DNA from: Uranotaenia lowii | Taxonomy: Eukaryota > Arthropoda > Insecta > Diptera > Culicidae | Direction: 5' to 3' | Length of the DNA stretch: 64,000 nt | Assembly: GCF_029784155.1 (NCBI RefSeq) | Contig: NC_073691.1 | Location: forward strand, 123,194,714-123,258,713 | Shown here: positions 38,601-48,200 of the stretch, piece by piece | Layout: the number at the start of each line of letters is the position of its first letter | Position numbering within the stretch: position 1 is the stretch's first letter | The notes under the pieces: generated by a model | What the model was told of the DNA's origin: nothing | What the model saw: only the letters and a program-made list of their open reading frames with translations | Databases searched by the model: none | Position numbers and translations under genes: made by a program

Positions 38601-41519
38601 GACACAACCATCTCTAAAGCAGCCACTAAGCTCAAAAACTCCTTCTCTACGGGCCCGGATGGGATACCAGCTACCTTCCTGAAGCGTTTTATGCCTTCTT
38701 TGCTGACTCCTATCAGGCTTATCTTCCAAGCTTCGCTTGACCAGGCCACCTTCCCCTCACTGTGGAAAGAAGCTTACATGTTCCCGGTTCATTAAAAGGG
38801 AGATAGGAAAGATGTTAATAATTACCGAGGAATTTTCAGCTCTGTGTGCTGCTATAGCCAAACTTTTCGAATTGGTGGTTTTAGATCCCATTCTGCAAGC
38901 ACAACCTCTCCAACGACCAGCATGGATTTATGCCTCAACGCTCAACTACATCTAACTTACTAACCTTTACCTCGTTTGTGCATGATTGCTTTGCAAAGAA
39001 ATCCCAAACTGATGCCATCTATACCGATTTGTCTGCCGCATTCGGCAAGGTGAACCATGATATTGCCATCGAAAAGCTCGCGCGTTTAGGATTTTGTGGT
39101 TCTCTTATTGGCTGGTTCCGCAGTTACCTTACTGGACGCAAATTGCCAGTTCGTACGAGTAACTGTTTTTCCAGGCAGTTCTCAGCTTCATCAGGCGTGC
39201 CTCAGGGAAGTCATTTAGGGCCGTTAGTATTCCTAATCTACTTCAATGACGTGCTGCAACACCTCAATGGACCAAAATTGGCGTACGCCGACGACTTGAA
39301 ACTATACTACTCTATCAATGTCTCCGAAGATGTGAACTTCCTGCAGAACCAGTTTAACCTCTTTGCCTCCTGGTGTGATGCCAATCGCGTACCTATAAAC
39401 CGTAGTAAATGTGTAGTAATATCATTTTCCCGCAAACGACGCCCGTTCTCAGCAGTTTTTTTCCTTGGAAACGATGCAATCTCTCGAGCTCTACACGTGA
39501 AAGATCTTGGTGTGATCCTCGAAGCGCGGCTGGATTTTAAGAATAACACCAACTATATCGTTGACAAAGCCTCCAGAAGCCTGGGTTTTTTTCCGCATGA
39601 CGAAGGACTTTAAGGACATCTACTGCCTGAAGAGTCTTTACTGCAGTCTGGTTGGATCGATCCTCGAATATGCTTCTGCGGTTCGGTGCCCATCTGCTTT
39701 CATTAAGAATCGACTCTCCCGCACTTATGGAAGTTCTTCCACTTAGCGTCCGACCTCGTGGTTTGAGGAATCGGGATCTTCAGCTCTTCGTTCCTGTTAG
39801 ACCAAACAATTACGGGGCCAACTCTGCAATAATTGGCTTCATCAAGACTTTTAACCGCTTCTCAGAACATTTTGATTTAAACGTTTCGAAGGTTGTATTC
39901 CGAAGAAGAATTCTTAGTGTTCTAAGTTCAGTGTAGATTTGTATTTGTAGTTAGTCTCTTAATTTGTAAATATCATTTGGATCAATATATGATCTGTTGA
40001 TATAATAATTATAAATAAATACATAAACTGAAAGAAAAGGGCGCTTGTTCAGAATATTCAAAGAATCTTTCCTTCACAGCAAATGCCCATCGTTCGCATC
40101 GAAAAGCAGCGCTCAACCCTAGTCCAGAGTGGAAATTGCGACCCGACCATGATCTCCGAGTACGAGTTTCCGATCGATCTGAACTGGGAATTCCAGCGGA
40201 GCAAGCTGATCCTGGGCAAGAGTTTGGGCGAGGGCGCCTTCGGTAAGGTCGTTATGGCCGAGGCTCAGGGGCTAGTCAAGGGCCAGGCTTCGACGGTGGT
40301 TGCCGTGAAGATGCTGAAAGGTAAGGGTTAATGAGTTGAGTTGGTATGTTTCAAAGTTATTCATACGCTATTTGCGTTGCTTTTCAGAGGGCCATACGGA
40401 TGCCGATGTAAAGGATCTTGTGTGTGAAATGGAGGTCATGAAGATGATTGGAAAACACGTGAACATTATTAACCTGCTGGGATGCTGCTGCAAGGATGGG
40501 CCCTTGTACGTGATTGTAGAATACGCTCCCCATGGTAACTTGAAGGACTTCCTCCGAAGTCATCGCTTCGGGACGGCAAACTACGACGATATGGTCAGTG
40601 GAGAGAAGGAGAAGAAGATTCTCACCCAGAAGGAATTGATTTCATTTGCCTATCAAATAGCTCGCGGTATGGAATATCTTGCATCGAGAAGGGTAAATAT
40701 ATTTGACAATTAACAAAATATATTGACGAAATACCTAATGTTTCTGTTTTCAACAGTGTATCCATCGTGACTTGGCTGCTCGAAATGTGCTGGTGAGTGA
40801 CGGCTATGTGATGAAGATTGCGGACTTTGGTCTTGCTCGGGACATCCACAATCAAGAATACTACCGAAAAACGACCACTGGCAAGCTTCCTATCCGATGG
40901 ATGGCCCCGGAATCTCTTGAGGAGAAATTCTACGACTCCCAGAGCGACGTGTAAGTGTTGGCAGTTGATAAGTCCCTTCACCAAAATGACAATTCGTTTT
41001 CTTTTTTTTTTTTCGTTTAGGTGGTCCTTTGGAGTGCTTCTGTGGGAAATAATGACACTTGGTGGTAATCCGTACTCTTCCATCCCAACATGGGACAATT
41101 TGCTTGAGCATCTTAAAAAGGGCAAACGATTAGAGCAGCCGCCGCTATGTTCGATCGATATGTAAGTGGTCTTGATTACTCCTAAAGCTATACTAGGTGT
41201 ATTTACCCAACATTCCAATCTTTACAGATACATTTTTATGCGCGAATGTTGGCATTATCGACCGGAAGAGCGGCCAACCTTCAGCGATATCGTTCAACAT
41301 CTGGACCGATTGGTGAGCATAACGTCTAACGAGGAATACCTCGACCTGGGATTGCCCCTGCTTGAAACACCACCCTCGAGTGACGACGATGAGGACGAAT
41401 CCGATGAGAATGAAGACGACGATGATGAAGTAGATGGAGGACGCCGGTGCGAACGGGTACGGATGTATCCTTTCAAACATCACCATCACATCAACCACAC
41501 TACCGAAAGTACTTTTTAA
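20501..41519 (+). CDS. htl: Fibroblast growth factor receptor (heartless/breathless family), 5' incomplete
   Basis: Receptor tyrosine kinase for FGF ligands at the plasma membrane, acting through Ras/MAPK. Coding exons: 20501-20627, 32162-33210, then either 33351-33535 or 33734-33903, 34225-34605, 40080-40320, 40388-40692, 40757-40950, 41021-41161, 41228-41519. All phases agree and the joined frame is about 970 or 965 codons. Order: Ig-like domain, second Ig-like domain, acidic stretch (about 32810-32850), third Ig, fourth Ig (variable first half), transmembrane segment (about 34410-34480), split-insert kinase with [20 protein letters not shown], paired activation tyrosines and APE, then an acidic tail. 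The tail (EYLDL..P.LETPPSS plus acidic residues) resembles Drosophila Heartless as I remember it, hence the symbol, but breathless is possible: four Ig domains exceed the two of fly Heartless. The 5' exon with signal peptide is missing. Confidence 0.88.
21190..22354. other. Intronic sequence, no gene recognised
   Basis: Within the receptor intron. Open frames at 21216-21575 (with a run of eight His codons, a CAT/CAC microsatellite at about 21390-21412), 21667-21891 and 21762-22097 (-) have no recognisable motif. Confidence 0.4.
22357..23573 (+). mobile_element. ITmD37E-type Tc1 transposon, nearly full length (1217 bp)
   Basis: The inverted repeats are about 28 bp, beginning AAGGGTGATACGGTCAAAAT at 22357 with the reverse complement ending at 23573, and TA flanks both ends (22355-22356 and 23574-23575). 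One transposase gene lies inside. The ends are well preserved, so the copy is comparatively young. The same 5' end occurs as a truncated fragment at 44256-44329. Confidence 0.95.
22510..23549 (+). pseudogene. Tc1-like DD37E transposase, disabled by a small deletion
   Basis: The start is ATG at 22510 ([11 protein letters not shown]), 153 bp inside the left end. An N-terminal pair of helix-turn-helix regions (about codons 10-100) is followed by the first catalytic motif [13 protein letters not shown] and [13 protein letters not shown]. The frame is open to about 23220, where TTTTGG runs directly into CATCTTGC. The expected FWPDLASCHY block is cut, the second catalytic Asp is lost and the frame shifts. 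The other frame then continues from [17 protein letters not shown] through [16 protein letters not shown], with the third catalytic Glu, to about 23549. By family comparison the spacing between the last two catalytic residues would be 37, the mosquito DD37E type. Not functional, though its ends might still be recognised by a related transposase. Confidence 0.9.
23700..25006 (+). mobile_element. Non-autonomous Helitron copy 2 with internal tandem array
   Basis: It starts TCTATATATATAAAA after an A and ends GGATCAGCTAG before a T. A (GTTT)n microsatellite lies at about 23727-23775. From about 23885 to 24745 there is a degenerate tandem array with a period of about 142 bp: the GGTCGTC landmark occurs near 23889, 24033, 24173, 24315, 24459 and 24600. 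No helicase gene is present. Confidence 0.87.
25010..25150. repeat. Foldback MITE-like inverted repeat next to Helitron end
   Basis: The left arm at about 25015-25045 (TAAATTATCTTCCAAAAGTT...) pairs with about 25117-25147 with two or three mismatches. It lies immediately after the Helitron 3' end. Confidence 0.7.
25151..31340. other. Long intronic stretch; degenerate repeats, no exon recognised
   Basis: Inside the 11.5 kb receptor intron. ATTTTACC motifs recur near 25688 (inverted), 26008 and 26373, the last within CCATTTTACCCAAACCTCCCC followed by TA, which looks like the right end of an old TIR element. A 13-G run lies near 25704. GC-richer patches at about 28090-28380 and 30300-30730 stand out from the AT-rich background; the second has a short frame from ATG at about 30385 rich in Ser and Arg. 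I recognise no product in either. Confidence 0.4.
31353..31787. mobile_element. hAT-type MITE, second copy (435 bp)
   Basis: Begins TAAGGTTGCCAG and ends CTGGCAGCCTTA, flanked by TTCTAGAC (31345-31352) and TCCTAGAC (31788-31795), an 8-bp target duplication with one mismatch. It is in the opposite orientation to, and shares interior sequence with, the copy at 6901-7368, including CCCGGAT motifs near the ends. Confidence 0.85.
32162..33210 (+). CDS. htl: FGF receptor exon: Ig domains, acidic stretch, Ig domain
   Basis: Acceptor TTTCCAG (to 32161), donor GTAAGA (33211). It completes the first Ig domain ([10 protein letters not shown]), encodes a Ser-rich linker, a second Ig domain (Cys in KLKCEV, Trp in LSWLKDG, Cys in AGVYVCKVC), then an acidic segment with runs of Asp/Glu at about 32800-32860, analogous to the vertebrate FGFR acid box. 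A third Ig domain follows ([26 protein letters not shown]). In vertebrate FGFRs the acid box lies between D1 and D2. Confidence 0.9.
33351..33535 (+). CDS. htl: FGF receptor alternative exon A (first half of membrane-proximal Ig)
   Basis: 185 bp, acceptor AAACAG (33350), donor GTACTT (33536). It completes an Asp codon (G|AT) and encodes [19 protein letters not shown] and the Ig Cys in [13 protein letters not shown] with Trp in IEWIK. It enters in phase 1 and leaves in phase 0, exactly like exon B, so each can be joined alone to 34225. Confidence 0.85.
33734..33903 (+). CDS. htl: FGF receptor alternative exon B (first half of membrane-proximal Ig)
   Basis: 170 bp, acceptor TTTTTTGCAG (33733), donor GTGATG (33904). 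It also completes an Asp codon and encodes [39 protein letters not shown] and a Cys-rich end (CANC). It is homologous to exon A. If both were included the frame would shift and hit TGA at 33839-33841. Confidence 0.85.
34225..34605 (+). CDS. htl: FGF receptor exon: Ig end, transmembrane helix, juxtamembrane
   Basis: Phase 0 at both ends, acceptor AAAACAG (34224), donor GTAAGT (34606). Encodes the Ig F-strand [14 protein letters not shown], a hydrophobic membrane span ([20 protein letters not shown]) followed by the stop-transfer CKKLKREK and a juxtamembrane region ([12 protein letters not shown]). Confidence 0.9.
35155..35615 (-). pseudogene. Truncated Tc1-like transposase relic
   Basis: On the minus strand the sequence encodes a degenerate linker ([15 protein letters not shown]), [20 protein letters not shown] and the first catalytic block [20 protein letters not shown], interrupted by stops. 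It is related to, but distinct from, the copies at 36190-37139 and 2443-4763. No intact ends seen. Confidence 0.7.
36190..37139 (-). mobile_element. Tc1/mariner-like transposon relic (copy B)
   Basis: On the minus strand, from an outer end CTGTTCCAGAAATTTA (about 37139), there is an ATG (37009) with an N-terminal HTH region ([20 protein letters not shown]), [21 protein letters not shown], then [17 protein letters not shown] and [23 protein letters not shown]. The frame breaks between blocks and after the second catalytic Asp. The [12 protein letters not shown] block is still discernible at about 36220-36270. Same family as copy A at 2443-4763, and useful for defining the insertion there. Confidence 0.8.
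37140..37965. other. Intronic sequence, no gene recognised
   Basis: AT-rich part of the receptor intron between the Tc1 relic and the LINE fragment. Confidence 0.4.
37966..40030 (+). mobile_element. 5'-truncated non-LTR retrotransposon (Jockey-like), inactive
   Basis: Broken frames give a reverse transcriptase: the upstream linker ([15 protein letters not shown], about 38650), fingers/palm with [34 protein letters not shown] and the catalytic [10 protein letters not shown] (about 39282-39311), then the thumb ([25 protein letters not shown]) and a C-terminal tail ending near 39936. Frameshifts occur near 38245, 38800, 38930 and 39600. The endonuclease is missing, as is any RNase H. The 3' end is A/T-rich (ATAAATAAATAC, to about 40030), only about 50 bp before the receptor exon at 40080. 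Confidence 0.8.
40080..40320 (+). CDS. htl: FGF receptor exon: kinase N-lobe
   Basis: Phase 0 start after ...CTTCACAG (40079), donor GTAAGG (40321). Encodes the linker [19 protein letters not shown], the Gly-rich loop GEGAFGKVV (about 40227) and the ATP-binding Lys in VVAVKMLK. Confidence 0.92.
40388..40692 (+). CDS. htl: FGF receptor exon: kinase hinge and insert
   Basis: Completes a split Glu codon. Encodes [20 protein letters not shown] (alphaC Glu), the hinge [13 protein letters not shown], a short kinase insert and [12 protein letters not shown]. Donor GTAAAT at 40693. Confidence 0.92.
40757..40950 (+). CDS. htl: FGF receptor exon: catalytic and activation loops
   Basis: Encodes [13 protein letters not shown] (catalytic Asp), [21 protein letters not shown] with the paired activation-loop tyrosines, and WMAPESL. 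All residues needed for kinase activity are present. Donor GTAAGT at 40951 splits a Val codon. Confidence 0.93.
41021..41161 (+). CDS. htl: FGF receptor exon: kinase C-lobe
   Basis: Encodes [20 protein letters not shown] and the following helices. Acceptor TTTCGTTTAG (41020), donor GTAAGT (41162). Confidence 0.92.
41228..41519 (+). CDS. htl: FGF receptor last exon: kinase end and acidic tail
   Basis: Encodes [20 protein letters not shown], then [17 protein letters not shown] and a strongly acidic Asp/Glu run, ending in a His-rich segment and TAA (41517-41519). The EYLDL tyrosine is a typical FGFR tail site. A possible poly(A) signal AATAAA lies near 41553. Confidence 0.92.
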
Positions 41520-42687
41520 GGATCTGTTACATGCAATCCTCTCCCATGCAATAATAAAAAGAAACTTCCCGAAAGAAAAGCGGATAAGCCTATGAACGAA
41601 TGCTCTCAAACTTTGAGGCTCAATCCTTTTTATGTAAATACAATCAAAACCATCAAACTTACTCATCGAAACTAAATTGTATTATAGAAATTCAGCGCAA
41701 AAGAAGGTCACCGGAATGATTGTGTGAGACAGCGAGTGTGAACCTTCCAAAACAAGGTTTTTAGTTGATAGGAAAAAGCACAAGACTGTATTTATTAGAA
41801 AGAAGAAAACAAAATATTCACCGTATTCCGCACGGTATAAACTGTCCCGCGTTGACAAGTGCTCAACCATACGGGAACAACTAGTCAGGGAGCCCTGCCA
41901 CGTGAACGTCTCAAAAAAGCCATATATCGAAACTGAATGTGTCCATATAAAAACCATTTTATTCATTCTCAAAATTCTGGATGCAGACATTGTGTAAATA
42001 TGTACAACTTAGCAGATTGAACCGTATTCAATGAAAGCAGCTTGAATGTTTCATTCTAAGAACCTATTTCTAACAGAGAACCAAAGCGTATTTTAAAAGT
42101 TAACACAGGACCGTTTTGCAATAAAGTTAATTTAATACACTAAAAGAACTTTTACTATGCGAGCAATGAAAATCTTCGTACTATACGTTAGATACATGTT
42201 AGGTGGATAGAAATACATGTCAAAGATTTGCAGTGGCAATATTCGTAAAATAAACATATTTGTTTAAATAAGATTAAAAAAAAACTTAAACCAAACAGGC
42301 GAAGGAGTCCGAATATGTATGTTTGTATTATATTGGAAGCAGAACGAATGACTACTTCAGTATTGGAAAGCAAATCTATGAACTGTGTCGAAAATTTAAT
42401 TCAAACTATCGGAATCTACTTTGTTGGGAATTCCTCAACTACGTGAAAGGATGTATCTATATGTCAAGAAAAGATTGAATAGAACAAAAAAACTCGAATT
42501 GATAACCGATGTACTAATTACAAGTTACGAGAAAAGCCAACAAGTCAAAAGGCTTCAATGAATGTAAACATGCATACATTACATGAATAAAACAGTACAA
42601 ATGAAATATGTCTAATATTAGGGTTTTTTTTAACGATGACGGGAGAATTTTTTTCTATGAGCCACTAAAGAATTTTATCAATCTTTA
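41520..42687. other. 3' UTR and intergenic sequence
   Basis: An AATAAA near 41553 follows the receptor stop codon. The rest shows no coding exon; antisense frames at 41193-41990 are shadows or random. Confidence 0.5.
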
Positions 42688-42689
42688 TA

Positions 42690-43626
42690 GGGGAGAGTGG
42701 AGATACTTTATCCCCTTTTCTTATTTTCGCCTTATCTTTTTAGAAAAAAATTGAAACTCGCACCCTTTTACATTTTCTGACAGCATCGAACTTCAAGCTT
42801 CTATGCTCCAAAAATTAGAACGATACTTGAAACCGTAGATAAACTAGAAGCATTTTCGTGGGAGTAAAAAAAATGATATATTTTTTAAGTTAAGGGAGAC
42901 TTGATCCTCTATTGAAAGAGACTTGAAACTTCATTCAGAAAGCTCTAATCCTTGGAAAAAATCAAACAAAACCCCAAGATAGAATGCCAATTGACTGTTT
43001 TGGTCATGTTTGTTTTCATTCCTCAATTTATAACTGTCAGAAGAAGAAAATTCTATAACTTTGTCTCAACCCTTAAGACATTGCATGCTTAAAGGCGCTA
43101 TTTTCTATAATTAAGGGAGAATCAATTATTTTAGCCTTTTTCTTCAGATAGTTGTTGGATAAATATTAGTTATTGGTTAAATATTAGAAATCTTGTAATC
43201 AGCAGTGATCACGATCCATTCAGAAGAAGAATATACCGTTTTGAACTCTAGGGATCAAATATACCCATAATCAACATTAAAAAAAAACTTTTTCTAAAAA
43301 AAGTTGAGAGTTTTCCATTGCTTTGGAAATATGATATTGCGAAGTTCAAGTTATACTCGAACGATGTATATATTGGAATAAATATTTTTGTTGTAATTTT
43401 TCCATGTAAGGAACATTTTAAAGTGATGAAAAAAGATCTTCAAGTAACATTTTCTGAAATTTTTTAAACAAAGTTCAATAACTCAAACAATTAATTTGTT
43501 TAATTTTTTTGAGCTTTAAGCATTGTTGTTTTGCTCCATTTGGCACATTTTTCTAGAACATATGATCTTTGTAAGACATTCCAGTTACGAGATATAGCTA
43601 AGTAATCATGTATCCTCATTCTCCCC
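42690..43626. mobile_element. MITE-like element with TA target duplication (937 bp)
   Basis: The inverted ends are TAGGGGAGAGTGGAGATAC (from 42688) and the complement of TAGGGGAGAATGAGGATAC (to 43628), including the flanking TA. Interior AT-rich, with GGGAGA/TCTCCC-like motifs repeated near the left side (42890, 43111). No transposase. It lies between the FGF receptor and Ada2b genes. Confidence 0.78.
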
Positions 43627-43628
43627 TA

Positions 43629-44253
43629 CATATTTACTTGTAATCAATCCAATAAATGTGAAAAAGATACGATTCCGACAATAACAGATGTTTAAAGCGA
43701 CTTTCTGGGAATTTTCTATTTTCAACTACGATGTCGAGTTGATGTGCATTTTTTTCAATTGCAAATTTCTCGTAAACTAGCTGGCTCTTGACGAAAAACT
43801 CTACATTGAAACAATCCTTACATTCGAAACAACCAGTTAGGAAAAGAAACAGCGGTTAAAAATTAAAAAAAAATAGTTTATTTACAAAAAAAAAATACAA
43901 TTTTATCTAAAACCCCTACCTGGGGTAAGTGTAGAGGGCTTTATACTTGATGTTTACACAGCAAATTTTTGTCCCGCTGACTTTCCAGAAAAATTTTAAG
44001 CAATTTGAATTGTTGAGATCGATCTGCAAACTAAATTGCTGGAAATCCAGCAATCACAGCAGCAATCTCAATTGCTGGAAATTAGCATTTTATATTTGAT
44101 TATTTATAAATTCAGCTTTTTGTTAACTCAACAGTGAAAAAAAGTTTTGCTAACGGAAAGTAACAGCAAATTTTCGCCAATTTGTGCTCCGAAATTTTGT
44201 GTGCCGTGGGAAAAAATCTAACAAAATTTTGCTAGTTTCCAGCAGTTCAAACA
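43629..44253. other. AT-rich intergenic sequence with small inverted repeats
   Basis: Contains GCTGGAAAT/ATTTCCAGC pairs at about 44040-44095 and 44230-44240 and AGCAAATTTT motifs near 43970 and 44165, suggesting a small foldback repeat whose limits I cannot fix. Confidence 0.4.
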
Positions 44254-44255
44254 TA

Positions 44256-44329
44256 AAGGGTGATACGGTCAAAATTTGGTCAATATCAACTTGACGTTTT
44301 TCTTTCAATTTTGCATTTAAAAAACCGGA
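44256..44329 (+). mobile_element. Truncated 5' end of the ITmD37E element
   Basis: 74 bp nearly identical to the start of the transposon at 22357 (AAGGGTGATACGGTCAAAAT onward), preceded by TA, and broken off after TTGCATTTAAAAA where LINE sequence begins. The rest of the transposon is not found after the LINE. Confidence 0.85.
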
Positions 44330-44340
44330 ACATCACCGCC

Positions 44341-45234
44341 AACTCAACACTACCACCGTCGTAGAAGGAGTTAAAAAGTACTCTCCTTCAGCCTCATTTC
44401 GAGTGACCTTTGCGGGTACCGCCCTCCCTCACTACGTCTTGATTGACGGAGTTTTGAGGCTTCCTGTGCGGCTCTTCGTGCCTCGCCCAATGGAATGCAA
44501 AAATTGCATTAAATTGGGGCATACAGCTTCACATTGCTGTAACAAGAAGCGTTGCCCCAAATGCGGGGAGGTTCATGGGGACGGAGCGTGCTCAGCAATA
44601 GAACAAAAATGTGTCTATTGCGGGGGCTCACCCATGAAATCTCCCTGTGCGAGGCATTTAAGAGCCGCTGGGATAGTCAAAAGCGCTCTTTGAAGGAACG
44701 GTCAAAACGTTCCATGCCGCCATACTAAAGGGCGCGGCGCCGCCGATCCAACCTCAGTCCTCAAACATCTACTCAGTGCTGCCAGTTGACAACGAGGATA
44801 CAACAGATGAGGAGAATCCATTTATTTTCGTAGCAAACTCACGAAAGCGTGCTAAAACGAATATCAAGACCCCCAGGATTCCGAATAAAATCCCAACGGT
44901 CAGCCCTACAACCAACATCACCAAGAAAGCGATTGCTACAGAAAAGAAGAAACAAATTCCTCCTGGATTCACCGCGACCTTTTCACCACAGAATAAATCA
45001 ACAGCAGCGGGGACCTCAAACGCCCCCATTACTGATGCAGTTTGCCCAGAATCAACTCCTCAAGCGGGACTTTTTAAGTTTTCTGACATCCTCGATGGAT
45101 TTTTTTCGTTTTTCAACGTATCTGAATCTATAAAAAGAATTTTTAGTGTAATGCTTCCTATTGTAAAGACACTTTTGAAGCAATTGATGCAAACTTGGCC
45201 CCTTCTTTCAGTGTTTATCTCTCTCGATGGGTAA
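44341..45234 (+). pseudogene. LINE ORF1 (gag-like), 5' truncated and frameshifted
   Basis: Encodes three closely spaced zinc knuckles: CKNCIKLGHTASHC, CPKCGEVHGDGAC and CVYCGGSPMKSPC (about 44490-44645), as in RNA-binding ORF1 proteins of I/Jockey-type LINEs. A frameshift lies near 44680, after which a Lys/Thr/Pro-rich tail continues in another frame. It ends at TAA overlapping the ORF2 start (ATGGGTAA at 45227-45234). Confidence 0.8.
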
Positions 45235-48200
45235 TTTACGCCCAGAGGTCGGAGATATCACTGTTATACAGTGGAATTGTCGTAGTTTAATCCCTAAATT
45301 GGATCCGTTCAAATTCCTTCTTTATGAAACTAGTTGCGATATTTTTGCCCTTTCTGAAACATGGCTTTCTTCTCAATCAAACATCTCATTCCACGATTTT
45401 AATATTATCCGTTTGGATCGCAACGATTCTTATGGAGGGGTGCTTTTGGGGATCAATAAGCGCCACTCCTTCTATAGAATCCACCTCCCTTTATCAGGAG
45501 GAATTGAAGCTGTTGCATGTCATACAACTATAAGAGGTAAGGACTTATGCGTTGTCAGTTTGTACTGGCCTCATAGAGTTGCAGTGGATCGAAATCACCT
45601 AGAGGATCTGTGCTCAGTACTTCCTGAGCCAAGGTTGATCCTGGGTGACTTCAATTCACATGGAACTGTCTGGGGAGAACAATTTGACGATAGTCGTTCT
45701 ATTCTTATTTATGACATTTGTGATAGTTTCAATTTAACAATTTTGAACACGGGTGAAAAAACACGGGTACCTAAACCTCCTGCAAGACAAAGTGCAATTG
45801 ACCTCTCACTCTGCTCAAACTCACTATCATTGGATTGCCAGTGGAAGGTAATCTCTGATCCCAATGGTAGTGATCACTTACCAATCAAAATAACAATCAC
45901 CAATGGGGCCAGCACTTCAAATTCAACATATATGACATATGACCTTACAAGACACATCGATTGGAAAAAGTATTCGGACAAAATAACAGATGCCATTGAT
46001 TCTATGAATGTTCTACCTCCTTTGGAGGAGTACCACTTTCTTTCACGTTTGATCCTTGAAAGTGCACTTTGTGCTCAAACAAAACCCATCCCAGATTCAT
46101 CTGTTCTTCGAAGGACCCCAAATCCATGGTGGGACCAGCAGTGTTCCAAGCTCTATAAGGACAAATCAAAAGCATTCAAAGATTTTCGAAAACATGGAAC
46201 CCTCGTCCTTTTTGAATCATATGTTTCCCTTGAAAATCAGTTCAAAAAATTGATCAAAGGGAAGAAAAAGGCATATTGGAGAAATTTCGTGGGTGGTTTA
46301 TCACGGGAAACATCCTTGAGTACTTTATGGAAAGTTGCACGAAGCATGCGTAATCGATCATCTACAAATGAAAGTGAAGAATATACACATAGATGGATAT
46401 TCAACTTCGCACGGAAAGTCTGTTTAGATTCTACACCTGTGCAAAAAATAATCCGGAACGTGCCTCCTGATAGGTGTGGTCTGGATTCCAGCTTTTCGAT
46501 GGTCGAATTTTCACTTGCCCTCCTCTCTTGTAACAATTCAGCTCCGGGAATTGATAAAATCAAATTTAACTTGTTGAAGAACCTTCCGGACGCCGCAAAA
46601 TTTCGCTTGTTAAATTTGTTTAATCAATTTTTGGAGAACAACATTGTTCCTCAAGAGTGGAGACAAGTGAGAGTTATCGCTATCCAAAAGCCCGGAAAAC
46701 CAGCGTCCGATGCGAATTCGTACCGTCCAATAGCGATGTTGTCTTGTATACGCAAATTGATGGAGAAAATGATTTTGTTTCGTTTGGACAAATGGGTAGA
46801 AACAAATGGTCTCCTTTCAGATACTCAATTTGGGTTTCGAAGGGGCAAAGGAACAAACGATTGTCTTGCTTTGCTGTCTTCAGAGATACAAATGGCGTAC
46901 GCAAAACGTGAGCAAATGGCTTCAGTGTTTCTAGACATAAAGAGAGCTTTTGATGCAGTCTCAATAGAGGTATTGTCAGACAAGTTGCACTCCCGGGGTC
47001 TGCCTCTTTTATTGAACAACATCTTATACAGCTTGCTTTGTGAGAAACATCTGAACTTTGCTCACGGAGATATTGCAGTTAGAAGAACCTCTTACATGGG
47101 CCTCCCCCAGGGTTCATGTTTGAGTCCACTTTTGTACAACTTTTACGTAAGTGACATCGACAGTTGTCTCTCTGAAGGCTGCACTTTAAGACAACTTGCA
47201 GATGATGGCGTAGTATCTGTAACAGGTGATACTGAGTCACATCTGCACAGACCTTTACAAGATACTTTAAACAGATTGTCTTCCTGGGCTTTGGGGCTTG
47301 GGATCGAGTTCTCTCCAGAGAAAACTGAGTTGGTGGTTTTTTCTAAAAAGCATAGACCAGCTCAACCACAGCTCCAACTTCTTGGCAGAACGATCACTCA
47401 ATCGAGGTGTTTTAAGTACCTTGGGGTTTGGTTTGATTCCAAATGTACCTGGAGAGCACACATTGAGTATCTGAAAGGAAAATGCCAACAAAGAATCAAT
47501 TTTCTCCGACCAATCACTGGCACCTGGTGGGGAGCCCATCCGGAAGATCTTTTAAAATTGTATCGAACAACTATTCTTTCAGTGATGGAATATGGTAGCT
47601 TTTGTTTCCAGTCGGCTGCCAAAACTCACCTCATCAAACTCGAGCGTATCCAATACCGTTGTCTTCGCATCGCTTTGGGCTGTATGTCCACAACGCACAA
47701 CATGAGTCTTGAAGTTTTGGCAGGAATATTTCCTTTGAAAGATCGATACAATCTACTATCACTTCGGTTCCTCATCAGGTGTGAGGTCATGAACCCATTG
47801 GTGATCGTTAATTTTGAAAGGTTACTAGAGCAAAATCTTCATATCAGATTTATGTCTATATACCATGTCCTCATGTCAATGCAGGTAAACCCTTCTTCGT
47901 ACTCTTCAACTCGTGTTTTCATCCCAGACTACGATAATTCTTCTGTCCAGTTTGATTTGTCTATGCAGCAGGAAATTCGTGGAATCCCGGATTCGCATCG
48001 CCCACTTCAGATTCCAAGAATTTTCGAAGCTAAATATAGACACGTCGATGCTGACAAAATGTACTTTACCGATGGGTCTCTAATTGAGGAATCAACGGGA
48101 TTTGGAGTTTTCAACGAAACAACTAGCGCCTCTTATAACCTCCAGTCACCATGCTCTGTATATATAGCAGAGTTAGCTGCTATTCACTGGGCCTTGGACA

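Noticed and set aside
41193..41666. Antisense ORF opposite the receptor's last exon
   Set aside because: Shadow of the acidic, biased coding strand.
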